Of a stretch of DNA of 64,000 bases, positions 1 to 9,240 are shown one piece after another. The translations under genes were made by a program, and so were the position numbers. Source of the DNA: Candidatus Ichthyocystis sparus (GTDB taxonomy: Bacteria; Pseudomonadota; Gammaproteobacteria; Burkholderiales; 2013Ark19i). A model generated the notes under the pieces. It was not told the DNA's origin. It searched no databases and worked only from the letters and a program-made list of their open reading frames with translations. Numbering within the stretch: position 1 is the first letter of the stretch; each line of letters starts with the position of its first letter. The DNA is taken from the NCBI RefSeq assembly GCF_900078745.1, contig NZ_FKII01000046.1, forward strand, positions 21,676 to 85,675. The letters are read 5' to 3'.

Positions 1-2
1 AC

Positions 3-878
3 GTATTTTTTGGTTTTTGTGCTTCTGACTCTTGTCACTATGCTGCTTCGGAGTTGGGGTCTGGATTGGTTAGCGATAATCCATTGTACGCTGGTATTTT
101 GGGTCCTACGTTTGGTGGTGATTATGGACTTTTAAATATGGATGGATTGAGTGAAGGTGGTTTACCCTCATCCTCTTCTTATGAGGAGGTTGGGAGTCTT
201 GTTTCTACGGGCTCAGTGAGTTGTGCGTCATTTGAAGGGGTTCCTCTACTACCTATATCGTCATCACCTCAATTGAGAGGTGCAGTTGGTGAAGAGAGTC
301 CAATTTGTTCTGGTGGTAGTGGATATGCACCTACTTCTTCTGGCACAGGGGTAGATGTTTCGTCTGATTGTGTGTATATGTTACCTGATGTTGGCCGTGC
401 GTTACAACATTGTGACGTACCTACAAGAAGGGGACCATCTTTTCCACCTCCTCCAATCCCAGTAGTTGTTGAAAGTGATTACATGTCTTTTGGCGCCTGT
501 GCTCCTGCTTCTTGTGTCTCTGCTTCTGCTTCTTGTCACTATGCTGTCTCGGAGTTGGGGTCTGCTTCGGTGAGTTGTAACCCGATATATGCTAGTGGTC
601 TTGGCCTTATGCTCGGCGATGGTGGCGGTTGTTTAGATATGGATGGATTGAGTGAAGGCGGCTTTTCCTCTTCCTCCACGTCCTCTTCTTGTGAGGAGGT
701 GGTTGGGCATAATTCGCCTGTAAGCGAGATGAGTCATACATTATTTGTAGGACGTTCTCTACCTCTTGTGCCGTTATCATCACCTCAATTGGGGAGAGAA
801 GCTGGTGAGGAAAATATACTTTGTTCTGGTGATGATAGTGGTTCTAGTGGTAAGACTATTTACGAAGAGGTTGATTGA
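3..878 (+). CDS. Partial repeat-containing low-complexity protein (5' end outside window)
   Basis: The frame is open from base 3 with no stop before the TGA at 876-878, so the gene begins left of the window. The protein is rich in Ser, Gly, Cys and acidic residues and has no hydrophobic helix. It contains an internal duplication: the unit beginning around 'SCHYAASELGS' (bases 33-65) recurs around 'SCHYAVSELGS' (bases 534-566). Both copies continue through 'MDGLSEGG', an acidic 'EEV' segment and a 'SSPQL' segment. Between the units lies a proline run FPPPPIP (441-461). 'YEEV' occurs at 180-191 and again at the extreme C-terminus (861-872). I do not recognise the family. Composition and motifs suggest a secreted or host-facing protein, but this is inference. 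No signal peptide can be judged because the N-terminus is missing. Confidence 0.7.
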   Translation, partial: VFFGFCASDSCHYAASELGSGLVSDNPLYAGILGPTFGGDYGLLNMDGLSEGGLPSSSSYEEVGSLVSTGSVSCASFEGVPLLPISSSPQLRGAVGEESPICSGGSGYAPTSSGTGVDVSSDCVYMLPDVGRALQHCDVPTRRGPSFPPPPIPVVVESDYMSFGACAPASCVSASASCHYAVSELGSASVSCNPIYASGLGLMLGDGGGCLDMDGLSEGGFSSSSTSSSCEEVVGHNSPVSEMSHTLFVGRSLPLVPLSSPQLGREAGEENILCSGDDSGSSGKTIYEEVD

Positions 879-2448
879 TTAGTAAGTGTTCATTGTTACA
901 CTTATGTTGTACGGTGTGGCCGCCCTGATTTTTATTCTATTTTGTAGATGTGTTGTGTATGTTATTTGTTGTTCGTGGGCACTGGGCTGAGTAGTTATAT
1001 TTTTTGTAACAGCTGTTGTTGTTTGTTGGGTGTTTTTTTGTTGAGTAGGCCTTAATATTGACTATGGTGCTGTAGATATGTTGGTTAGTTTTGGTTGAGA
1101 GTAGTATTGATTTGCTTAGTGTTGTGATTTCTTACGGTTGCTGTTTGTTGATTTCAATGGTGTGCCGAGCTTTGGAGTTTTTGTTTCTAATGATTTTATT
1201 ATAGTGTTTCTTGTCTTATGCAGTTTTTTAGTGCTGAGTTATTCGTGATCAACGTCTCTACATCTCGTGTATAGTGTGTGGCCGTTTTTGGCGTTGCATT
1301 ATTGCGTAGTAAAAATAAATTAAATTAAGATAAAATTGTTCACCTACGATATGCTATTCGTATATGACACGCTGCTGCGCTTGTTCGTTTATCGCGATCC
1401 TATAGTATCGTGTTCGTGATTGTAATTATTTTTGTTGGTTGATATTGGTTATTACTCGTGTTTTAGGAAACAATCTTTAGTGTATCTTCACACGTTTGTT
1501 AATGATGAATATACCATAAGCACCGCTCGACACTCTATCGTATGTAGAGTGGTGATTGTGTAGTGGTTATGCAGTGATAACTGTATTAGTATCGTTAGTT
1601 ATAGCTTTTTAGTTAAGTTACATGCAATATTGTATGCTCCTATCTTCAAATAGCCATATGCGCTTTCCTAATTTGGCAATTTTAGTGATGATTATTAGGA
1701 TACTTGTTGAATTTGATGTGCAAGCGGCGATGTTTGTTCAACATGTTACCTATGGTCATTAGCCTAGGAATAAAGTGCATAACGGTGCTTTGTTTTTTAG
1801 ATAGCGATAAATTTGTTGCTACTTTGGAGATTTAGCTCAATTTTTTGCCTTAACACTTTGCTTTAACACTGACTGTTTGTTGGTAATTTATGTCCTTTGA
1901 AGAAAAAGCCAGGTTTTTGCTGTGTCGGCGTTATATATTATATTTATCTTGGTAGCTTAAGCAATTGATGTATTTTATATATTATTACTTTCTTAATCTA
2001 TACCACCCTTATTTGACATGCCTTGAGTATGAACTGAGATCATATGTGAGAAATTTTTATTTTTCATGATACATAATTTTATTTATTTAGAAGAGAATTT
2101 AATAAAATATGTTTTGAAGATAAGGTATCACATAGCATAAATTAGAACAGTTTTGTGTTTGCCTTACTGGTGTTACATACAAATACAATGACAGTCCAGA
2201 AATTAGGCTTTTCTATATGACTTCATTAAAGTATGCAGATCATCGTCTGACTGAATGATATGGTTCCGGCAATTCGGTTTTGGTAATTTGGCGCACAAAT
2301 GTCATTGATTATTTTTAGATTTTTTTGGTTTCAATGTTGTACCCTGGCCCCTCGGGCGTTGTTCGTTTTTGATCGTTCGGGGCGTCGTATGAGTTGTTCG
2401 TGTGTATGGAGTACATGCATAAAAAAATAACAAAAGAGGGTGGGTGTT
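879..2448. other. Gene-poor AT-rich stretch
   Basis: No reading frame of convincing length or composition is visible. The plus strand is visibly rich in T and G, as in neighbouring plus-strand genes, which would fit long-decayed coding DNA. A perfect 7-bp inverted repeat with a 7-nt loop lies at 1531-1551 (CACTCTA/TAGAGTG). The last 20 bases carry the Shine-Dalgarno sequence of the next gene. No transposase, tRNA or CRISPR was seen. Confidence 0.5.
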
Positions 2449-3426
2449 ATGAGAGATTGTTCTGGTTCTGGTGGTTATCGTTATGATTTTGATTTTTTTG
2501 GTACAGATGAGTCTTCTGACGAAGGTGGAGGTTTTGAGGATACTTTTTTGGGTTCTTCGGGAAGTTCGGATGACTCAAGTGGAAGTTTTATTTTTCTTAG
2601 GGGTGATGGTGGTGGCGAAGGTGGTGGTGGCTTTACTGGTAGCAGGGAGAGATCTCACTCTGAGGGGGACTGTATGCCGCAATGTGCTGGCGCTTCTAGT
2701 GTCATGAGGAGATCTTACTCGGAAGGTAGCGGCGGTCCGTTCGTTTTAGGGGGTAATGGTCGTATTGTCGATATAAATTGGGGAACAGTTAGAGGCGATA
2801 GAATTGGAGTTGCTCCTCCAGGAGGTGGTTATTCTAGTGATGAGGGTGGTGATTTTGACAGAAGTGATCCTTCTAGACAATGTGTTCGCTCCAGAGGTTC
2901 TGGTCGCGGTGATGGCGTTTCTTCTGGGCGTGGACATTTAGGTCGTGGGCATGGTAGAGGATCAGGATCAATCCTCAGGAGACCGGTTGCTCGTCGTAGT
3001 CGCCCCAGAGTTGGTCGTGTTAGCAGAGGAGATCTTTTTGCTATGGTTGCCGTCCCTAGAGGTGGTGGTCATTCTGATCGTGGGCATTTAGGTCATGAGC
3101 GTGGTAGAGGATTGGTCAGGAGGCCGCGCCCCAGAGGTGGTCGTGTTGGCAGAGAAGAGCTTTTTGCGATGCTTGCCGGCCCTAGGGGTGGTGGTCATTC
3201 TGAGCGTGGAGGATTAGGTTCTGATCGTGGACATTTAGGTCATGATCGTGGAGGATTAGGTTCTGACGGAGGATTCTCTGGGAGACCGGTTACTAGCCGC
3301 TCCGGAGGTAGTGGTCGTAATGATAGAGCTGGTTTTAACAGAGATGATTATTCTAGGCAGCCAGTTGTGCGCCGCAGTGGTGGTAATCGTCGTGGTGGTG
3401 GTTCTGGGCGAAGAGGAATGAGCTAA
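2449..3426 (+). CDS. Gly/Arg/Ser-rich low-complexity protein (cassette A)
   Basis: ATG 2449 is preferred over the upstream GTG at 2440 because AAGAGGG lies 8 nt before it, matching the start context of the two paralogues. The product is about 325 residues with no membrane helix. The N-terminal part is acidic and Gly/Ser-rich, with 'RRSYSEGSGG' near residue 90. 'IVDINWGTV' follows near residue 105, a segment conserved in the other cassettes. The C-terminal two thirds is Arg/Gly-rich, resembling eukaryotic RGG boxes. It contains a duplicated module 'DLFAMVAVPRGGGHS' and 'ELFAMLAGPRGGGHS', then 'RGGLGSD'-type repeats. The family is unknown. An RNA-binding or host-targeted role is a guess from composition. 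Confidence 0.75.
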   Translation: MRDCSGSGGYRYDFDFFGTDESSDEGGGFEDTFLGSSGSSDDSSGSFIFLRGDGGGEGGGGFTGSRERSHSEGDCMPQCAGASSVMRRSYSEGSGGPFVLGGNGRIVDINWGTVRGDRIGVAPPGGGYSSDEGGDFDRSDPSRQCVRSRGSGRGDGVSSGRGHLGRGHGRGSGSILRRPVARRSRPRVGRVSRGDLFAMVAVPRGGGHSDRGHLGHERGRGLVRRPRPRGGRVGREELFAMLAGPRGGGHSERGGLGSDRGHLGHDRGGLGSDGGFSGRPVTSRSGGSGRNDRAGFNRDDYSRQPVVRRSGGNRRGGGSGRRGMS

Positions 3427-3469
3427 AAAAAGAAGCTGCGCAGTTTTTAAAAGAAGCTGCGCGGTTTTG
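3426..3469 (+). repeat. Tandem 20-bp repeat, possible weak terminator
   Basis: Two adjacent copies of a unit containing AAGAAGCTGCGC follow the stop codon directly. GCGCAG in the first copy can pair with CTGCGC in the second, leaving a TTTT tract after the stem. This would resemble a weak intrinsic terminator for the Gly-rich gene. The loop is long and the T-run short, so the termination role is uncertain. Confidence 0.35.
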
Positions 3470-3754
3470 TGCATGCCTGATGGGGGTGGTGCTACTTGTG
3501 TTTTTTTAGGTGGGGATTTGGGGTTGTTTGAGTGTGAGTGTGGTCGCTTAGTTCCTCTTGGTAAAACAAGCGGGGTGTGAGTTTGTGAGGTGTGGGAGGC
3601 AATGAAGGAGTAGGGCTCTTCTTATACCGGCAAGTTTGAGTTGGTTAGTTGGCGATGGTGTTTGCGGTACGTGCGTAGGTTTGTGCTCGTGTCGGCATTT
3701 TTGAGATAGCGGGCGTTGTTAGATTTTTTTGTATGCCCACCCTTGGTGGTAATT

Positions 3755-4229
3755 AAAGGATGGGACTGTGTTTACTGAAAACGGTGCTCTTCGTGTCTGG
3801 TTTTTGTATGTGAATTTGTTCCTAGGGTATTCTCCTTTGTAGGGTTGTTTGTCCTCTGCTTGTAGTGGCTCCTTTTGTGGCGCTTTTTGTGCAGATGTTA
3901 GCGATAATGGAAAAGGGGGGTGCTTTACTTCAGCATGGTGTGCCTTCAAATTATGCTTCACCTAATTAATTTGCGTTGCTCGGTGAAAAAAGTTAAGAGG
4001 TTAGGAGGTGGAGTGTCTCTGTTTCTGTGTGCCATGTGCTTTTCTAATCCTTTTGTCGGTGGTTGCTTCGATTTTTTTTCTTCTTTCTTATTTTGTTAAA
4101 TCTTTAGTTGATTGTTTCACTAGCCGTTGTTTTGCGATGAGTTGTGTGCTGCCATATTTTGTTGTGCAGTTGTTCTTTTGGTCGTTAGAATTAATTTATG
4201 CAAGATTACCCAGCATATGGATTAATTAG
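3755..4229 (+). pseudogene. Decayed copy of Cys-rich two-helix membrane protein (cassette A)
   Basis: The nucleotide sequence aligns by eye along its length with the intact gene at 7360-7824. Shared blocks include the segment around 3868-3900 (TGTAGTGGCTCC, GCAGATGTTAGC) and the segment around 3940-3990 (CTTCAAATTAT, TTTGCGTTGCTC). The 3' part from 4008 still encodes two hydrophobic helices, but stops and frame changes separate it from the 5' part. The last 73 codons remain open, starting at an ATG whose context does not match the paralogue. I read this as a remnant rather than a gene. Confidence 0.65.
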
Positions 4230-4639
4230 TTTTTGTATATTGATTTGCAATGGGCTAATATGTAGGCTATGTAGGCGCGGAGCGAGTGTTTTGTTGGTTC
4301 GTTATTATGATGCATGTAATACTTATGGAGTTGTTGTTTGTTGTTAGTAAGGTTGCCGGTGGGGGTGTGTTGTATTTCGTGTATTGTAGTTCCTGTAAGC
4401 ATGAACCTGAGACAACGTTATTAATCAATTTTTAATTACTGCAATTCAAAGTAAATAATCTGCAATGTTTAATACTTTCTTTTAAGTAAATCTTACGAAA
4501 TGTAATTTTTACGGTGCACAAATTGTTTTGTGCAGTGTACCAATTCTACGATTAGTTTTTGGTGTAATACCGGGTAATTTTACCTAACCTAGTGACGTTT
4601 ACTTATCCAGCTACAACTTATCTTTTTATGCTTAGTCAT

Positions 4640-4930
4640 GTCTGTGGATCGACCTTTTTATAAGATGGGCTATACTCTTAATGTTTTTTTATCATAGTCT
4701 TTATGCTGCTTATATCTCATAATTCACTATATATTCTTATTTATGAACTGTGCTCTGTAAGTATCCTGATATTACTTTCCACAGTATTTACTGTACTGGT
4801 GATTATAATTGATGCTCGACTCGCTTTATCTTACATAGTAGCTCAATTAATACTTAGCGGTTACATTTATTGTCTTTTATGTAACATTACAAATAAGTAT
4901 TTTGATGGGGCTTTGCTTTTACTATACTAG
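4640..4930 (+). other. Remnant of small membrane ORF (cassette A)
   Basis: This block matches 8258-8488 and 11640-11890 at nucleotide level. The longest open piece here (4703-4930, 75 codons) encodes two hydrophobic segments, but its N-terminus differs from the B copy. No Shine-Dalgarno sequence is evident. It may be a short membrane-peptide gene or the end of a larger decayed gene. Confidence 0.3.
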
Positions 4931-4966
4931 ATGCAGATTGTATATAGGTAGATTTAATTAAGTGTG

Positions 4967-5581
4967 TCCCAACCTAGACTGATTCTTTTAGCAGTTTTGC
5001 AGTATTGAAAAATAAGCAATGCGACGATTATTAAAATGGTATGGTAGAGCCAATAGTAAATATATTACACAACGAGTTTCTGAAATTAAATTCTTACCTC
5101 ATTTATTCCCATATTATGTAAGTACTGCTACCATAGATTGTGATTAGTCTATCAATATTGCTATGTAATGTAGATGTTGTAAGGGCTGTATTATTTAGGA
5201 ATCACGTCTGCTTTAGAGAGACTGTCGTGGTGGTGATTTATGTATATTGATATTCTGTTAATTTACTACTCTATTTTTGCGGTATTTGTTCTTCTTAATT
5301 ATGCCAACATACAAAGCATTTATCTTCTGAACTTTTAACTATTGTGATGCGTATTGGTTTGATGATTTTTCCTATTTTACTATAATGACTACTTCGTATT
5401 TTATTGGGAAAAAAGTTGCTGAAATTGAAAGATGGTACTACTTATATTTGCTTCTAATACACAAGGCAAAACTATTAGAGCAAGATAAGGGAGATTTTCA
5501 TAGAGACCTAGATTAGGCAATATAAGTGGTATAGAAAAGCAAATGAAGGAAATTGATTTAATTCTAACAACTAATCCATAA
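4967..5581 (+). pseudogene. Decayed copy of two-helix/coiled-coil protein (cassette A)
   Basis: Matches the intact gene at 8605-9240 from its start region (GGTAGATTTAATTAAGTG) to its last codons (GGAAATTGATTTAATTCTAACAAC). Many in-frame stops and small indels interrupt it, for example TAG in the segment around 5150 and TAG near 5515. The gene has clearly lost coding capacity here. Confidence 0.7.
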
Positions 5582-6327
5582 ATACCCAACTATTACTATA
5601 ATCAATGAAAAACAGTACCTACTGTTACGCCGTACACGTTGTCAGATATGTCTCGCTATTACTAATAAACACTACTAAATTCTAAATTTTTAGTTACGTA
5701 TTAAGTTTTAATAAACATTTGGTAGAGTCATTCTTTGATATGTTATAGATAGTTGTTTCACCTAATGTGTAATACTTATTTACTGTTATCTGCAAGCAAT
5801 ATTTGAATTTTCTACTGTTTTTTTGGAAATTTAGTTCATACTATTTTATTTACGGTTGTTAATTTTTTGTGTTTTTGGTCTGGCAGTTACAAATTTGTTA
5901 ATAATTTATATCATTTGAATAAATATTTGAATTTATTATGATAATATTACCTTTTGTGTGACTTAAATTCTTGTTATCTATTGCCATTTTATTTGTTGCA
6001 GGCACACATGTTTTTGTTGCGATATCATTTTTGTTAGATGGCGATGGTTTTTTATGATTTTTAGGACAATGTTTTGAATAGCAGATGGTATATGCCCTAA
6101 TTACCAGATAGTTATTTGTTATACCGGTGTTGTACGCGATGCTAGCTAAGCACTCAGGTTATATACTTATGAAGTATTGCTACTTGAATAATACAATTTT
6201 ACTCTGGTAGTTTGTTAAACTGATGTTGTTAAATATTTCGATTTTTCCTGGAGCAGCACGGGGATGTTTTGCTTTTTGCTGATTAGTATAAGACAAGTAC
6301 AACAATAAACTAAAAAGGATGGATGCT

Positions 6328-7221
6328 ATGAATATTGTGCCTTATGTTGGTGGCGGCAATGGAGGTAATGGTGCTGAGGAAGATGATGGAGGTGCAGTAG
6401 GCAATGCTGGAAATCGTAGCCCACTTATTGCTTCTAGAGGCGTGAGGTCTCTTCGTGGTAGAGGTAATCGTGGTGGTGGTGGTTTGTCCCGGCTCGATGG
6501 AGGTGGTGGTGGTGTTCGTCAGAGGTCATACACCACTAGTGGTGGCAGTGGGCATGGGATGTTTGATTTATCCCAAGGTGGTGGTGGGCGTGGTGTTCGT
6601 CAGAGATCTTACACCTCTAGTGGCGAGTTGCGGCATGTAAGATTTGATTTATCGACTCATACGGGCGGTGATGATGTTGTTCATCAGGGGTCTTCCGCTA
6701 GAGGTGGTAGGGGTCATGAAGATTTTGATTTATCCCAAGGTGGTGGTGCTCGTCAGAGATCTTACACCTTTGGTGGTGGTGGGTTACAGCATGTAAGATT
6801 TGATGTACCGTCTCATACGGGCGGTGGTGGTGTTCGTCAGGGGTCTTTCGCTAGTGGTGGTAGTGATGATCAAGGAGTGTTTGGTTTACCTCATACGGGC
6901 GGTGGTGATGGTGTTCGTCAGAGATCTTACACCTTTGGTGGTGGGCATGGGGTATTCGATTTATCCCAGGCTAGTGGAGGTGCTGGTGTTCGTCGTAGGT
7001 CTTACACAGTTAGTGGTGGTGGGGGTGTGATTTTGCTAGATAGTCGGGGGGGAGGAGATTTTTGTATAGATTGGGATACGGTTGTAGATAGAGGTGTAGG
7101 ATTAGAAGAGTGTGCGCATCCAGTTCCCGTTGCTAGGCCGGCTCCAACCGAGGTTATTATGACCAGGAGGAGTAGGGGTGCCATGATCGTGTCTAGGTTA
7201 CTTAGGTTTTTTAGGAGGTAG
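6328..7221 (+). CDS. Gly-rich protein with repeated Arg-Ser-Tyr-Thr motifs (cassette B)
   Basis: Start ATG 6328 (MNIVPY) is chosen over ATG 6319. The copy in cassette C starts with the same MNIVPY, and the AAAAAGG ribosome site directly abuts 6319. The product is about 297 residues, dominated by Gly, with seven spaced repeats. The repeats alternate between 'VRQRSYT' and divergent forms ('VHQGSSA', 'VRQGSFA'), each followed by Gly-rich spacers and often 'FDLSQ' or 'FDLS'. 'FCIDWDTV' near residue 250 corresponds to 'IVDINWGTV' and 'ILDIDWSAV' in the paralogues. The C-terminus is basic and aromatic ('SRLLRFFRR'). No membrane helix or known domain was seen. RQRSYT fits the RxRxx[S/T] pattern of eukaryotic AGC kinases; any phosphorylation by a host is speculation. 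Confidence 0.8.
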   Translation: MNIVPYVGGGNGGNGAEEDDGGAVGNAGNRSPLIASRGVRSLRGRGNRGGGGLSRLDGGGGGVRQRSYTTSGGSGHGMFDLSQGGGGRGVRQRSYTSSGELRHVRFDLSTHTGGDDVVHQGSSARGGRGHEDFDLSQGGGARQRSYTFGGGGLQHVRFDVPSHTGGGGVRQGSFASGGSDDQGVFGLPHTGGGDGVRQRSYTFGGGHGVFDLSQASGGAGVRRRSYTVSGGGGVILLDSRGGGDFCIDWDTVVDRGVGLEECAHPVPVARPAPTEVIMTRRSRGAMIVSRLLRFFRR

Positions 7222-7239
7222 GTTTCGTGTGTTTATTGT

Positions 7240-7274
7240 ATGTACGTGCCATGGTTGGTCTATGTCACGTACAT
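7240..7274 (+). promoter_or_regulatory. Conserved stem-loop after Gly-rich gene B
   Basis: Perfect 9-bp inverted repeat ATGTACGTG/CACGTACAT separated by 17 nt, with an inner CA/TG pair after one mismatch. The same structure with a different loop occurs at 10578-10613 behind the C copy. No T-run follows, so it is not a classic intrinsic terminator. It could stabilise mRNA or be a protein-binding palindrome. Confidence 0.55.
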
Positions 7275-7359
7275 ATTCATGTTATGAAATAGCTGCGTGA
7301 TGCATTTATTTTTTTATTAGTGTTCGTGTGTTCTTGGGCTCCTTAATAATAATTAAAAT

Positions 7360-7824
7360 ATGAGAGTGTTTGTGATTACTAAAAACAAAGCGTCCTACCA
7401 ACCTTTTGTAGAGGATTTTGTTCCCCCTTGTTCAGAAGGTGATGGCGTCGTTTTATGCATGCTTGGTTCTGATAGTTCACCTTGTGAAAGTTGTTTAGGC
7501 CTTGCTTCTAGTGGCTTTTTTTCTGGTGCTTGTTATGCAGATACTAGCAATTATTGTAAAGAAGGTTTATGTCCTAGTATGTCTTCAAATTATTCTTTGT
7601 TAAGTAGCTTGCGTTGCTCAATTAAAAGAGTTAATGAAGGTGGGGATGCATTGTCTTCGTTTTTATGTAGTCTCTCGATCTTTTTGTTAGCGGTTGCTGT
7701 GATTCTTTTTATTATATCTTTAGTTGGTTATTTTACTAATCGTTATTTTGTGACGAGTTGTATACTGTCATGTCTTAGTGCTGCTGCTCTTTTGGCTGCT
7801 AGCATTATTTTATGCAAGATTTAG
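7360..7824 (+). CDS. Cys-rich two-helix (bilobed) membrane protein
   Basis: 154 residues from ATG 7360; the ribosome site is weak. About twelve cysteines are spread through the protein, eight of them in the soluble N-terminal 90 residues. Two hydrophobic helices close together (about 100-122 and 130-152) end the protein, separated by a very short loop (GYFTNRYF). This bilobed hairpin is the layout of chlamydial Inc proteins, but no sequence match is claimed. Decayed copies lie at 3755-4229 and 10704-11195. Being downstream of the Gly-rich gene and upstream of the coiled-coil gene in all three cassettes suggests they act together. The function is unknown. Confidence 0.7.
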   Translation: MRVFVITKNKASYQPFVEDFVPPCSEGDGVVLCMLGSDSSPCESCLGLASSGFFSGACYADTSNYCKEGLCPSMSSNYSLLSSLRCSIKRVNEGGDALSSFLCSLSIFLLAVAVILFIISLVGYFTNRYFVTSCILSCLSAAALLAASIILCKI

Positions 7825-8257
7825 TATGGGTTAATTATTATTATATATTGGTGTATTGATTTTTGTATATTGGTTGGTGATGACTATAATTAAGGTATAA
7901 AGCGAGTGAGTATTTTGTTGGTGCGTTATTTTGATGCACGTAGGATCTATGGAATTGTTACTGATTGTTAATAAGATTGAGATTGCCAGTTTTTTGGAGG
8001 CGCTGGTGTATGTTATATCTTATAGTTGCTACAAATATAAATTCTGGCCTCTAATTATTATTCAATTTTTAATCTCTGCAATTTCTTTACGTTATCATAT
8101 TCAATGCTTTTTTCTAGGTAAATTTTGAAGAATATAATTTTTACAGCGCACAAATTGCTTTGTGTTGAGTAAAAATTCTACAATTGATGTTTGATGTAAT
8201 CTTGAGTGATTTTACTCGACCTAATGATGTTTCCTTGTCTAGCTATAACTTACCTTT

Positions 8258-8488
8258 TTGTGCTTATGTATACCGCTGGATCGACCTTCTTATGAGATTG
8301 AGGGTGGCTATACCTTTACTGCTATACTCTTCATATCCTTAAGCATGTTTTTTTTGCTGTATCTTGTAGGTTGGCTATATCTGCTTATTTATGAACGATA
8401 CTCTTTAAGTGTTATGATATTACTTCCCTTTACTGTATTGTTGATTATAATTGATGCTCAATTTGTCTTATCTTATATAGTAGTCTAA
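8258..8488 (+). CDS. Possible small two-helix membrane peptide (cassette B)
   Basis: A 76-codon frame encodes two hydrophobic segments. It lacks an ATG near its 5' end: an in-frame TAA at 8246 precedes a TTG at 8258, and the next ATG (8345) would leave about 47 residues. No good ribosome site is visible. The same block is present, in altered frames, in cassettes A and C. It may be a real short gene, or a remnant already decayed in the ancestor of all three copies. Confidence 0.3.
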   Translation: MCLCIPLDRPSYEIEGGYTFTAILFISLSMFFLLYLVGWLYLLIYERYSLSVMILLPFTVLLIIIDAQFVLSYIVV

Positions 8489-8604
8489 TTAGTATTTGGC
8501 TGTTACAAACATTGTATTTATTTGTAATAATTACAAATAAATATTTTTGACAGAACTTTGCTTATTCTTTGTTAGTTGCAGGTTATATATAGGTGGATGT
8601 AATT

Positions 8605-9240
8605 ATGTGCAGCCCAATGTCGACTGATTCTTTTAGCAGTTTTACAGTATTGGAAAATCAGCAAGGCGATGATTGTTCAAGTGATATGGTAGAGTCAATA
8701 GGCAATATTACACAACAAGTTTCTGAAATTGAATTTTTACCTCGTTTATCCCCCTATCTTGGAAGTACTTCTACTCTATATCGTGATTCGTCTACTAACA
8801 TTGCTATAGATAATGCAGATGTTGTAGAGTCTTGTATTACTGAGGAAACACAATCCTCTTTAGAGACTGCCGTGGGAATGATTCCTGTACTGTTGATATT
8901 TACATTAATCTGCTACGCTATTTTTGCAACACTTGTTCTTCTTAATTATGTCAACATACAAGGCATTTCATCTTCTGAACTTTTAACTATGGTAAGGCGT
9001 ATTGGTGTGGTGCTTTTGCATGTTTCTGCCTATTTTACTGTAATGACTTTGTCATATTTTGTTGGAAAAAAAGTTGATGAAGTTGAAAGACAACGCAACG
9101 TAGATTTACTTCTAATGGACAAGATAAAACTATTAAAGCAAGAGAAGGAAGAATTTTATAAAGACATAGATGAGGCAAGAAGTGGTATCGAAAGGCAAAT
9201 GAAGGAACTTAATTTAATGCTAACAACACCAAATACATAA
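8605..9240 (+). CDS. Two-helix membrane protein with C-terminal coiled coil
   Basis: ATG 8605 is chosen because AGGTGG sits 8 nt upstream. The product has 211 residues. An acidic Ser-rich N-terminal region (1-88) is followed by two hydrophobic helices (about 91-115 and 132-154) joined by about 16 residues. A charged heptad-like region (about 155-206, 'LKQEKEEFYKDIDEARS') ends the protein. Both termini are predicted to be on the same side of the membrane. Decayed copies lie at 4967-5581 and 11996-12613. The layout is shared with the reverse-strand genes at 12812 and 14030. An inclusion-membrane or secreted role is inferred from architecture only. Confidence 0.75.
   Translation: MCSPMSTDSFSSFTVLENQQGDDCSSDMVESIGNITQQVSEIEFLPRLSPYLGSTSTLYRDSSTNIAIDNADVVESCITEETQSSLETAVGMIPVLLIFTLICYAIFATLVLLNYVNIQGISSSELLTMVRRIGVVLLHVSAYFTVMTLSYFVGKKVDEVERQRNVDLLLMDKIKLLKQEKEEFYKDIDEARSGIERQMKELNLMLTTPNT

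Larger units (their letters stand above)
2431..6310 (+). repeat. Tandem cassette copy A (partly decayed)
   Basis: First of three tandem copies of a cassette. The order of recognisable blocks is a Gly-rich gene, a Cys-rich two-helix gene (decayed), a small membrane ORF remnant, a two-helix/coiled-coil gene (decayed) and an AT-rich tail. Non-coding blocks also match the other copies by eye, for example around 4500-4620 versus 8130-8250 and 11510-11640. The distance between Gly-rich starts is 3,879 bp (A to B). Boundaries are approximate. Confidence 0.75.
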
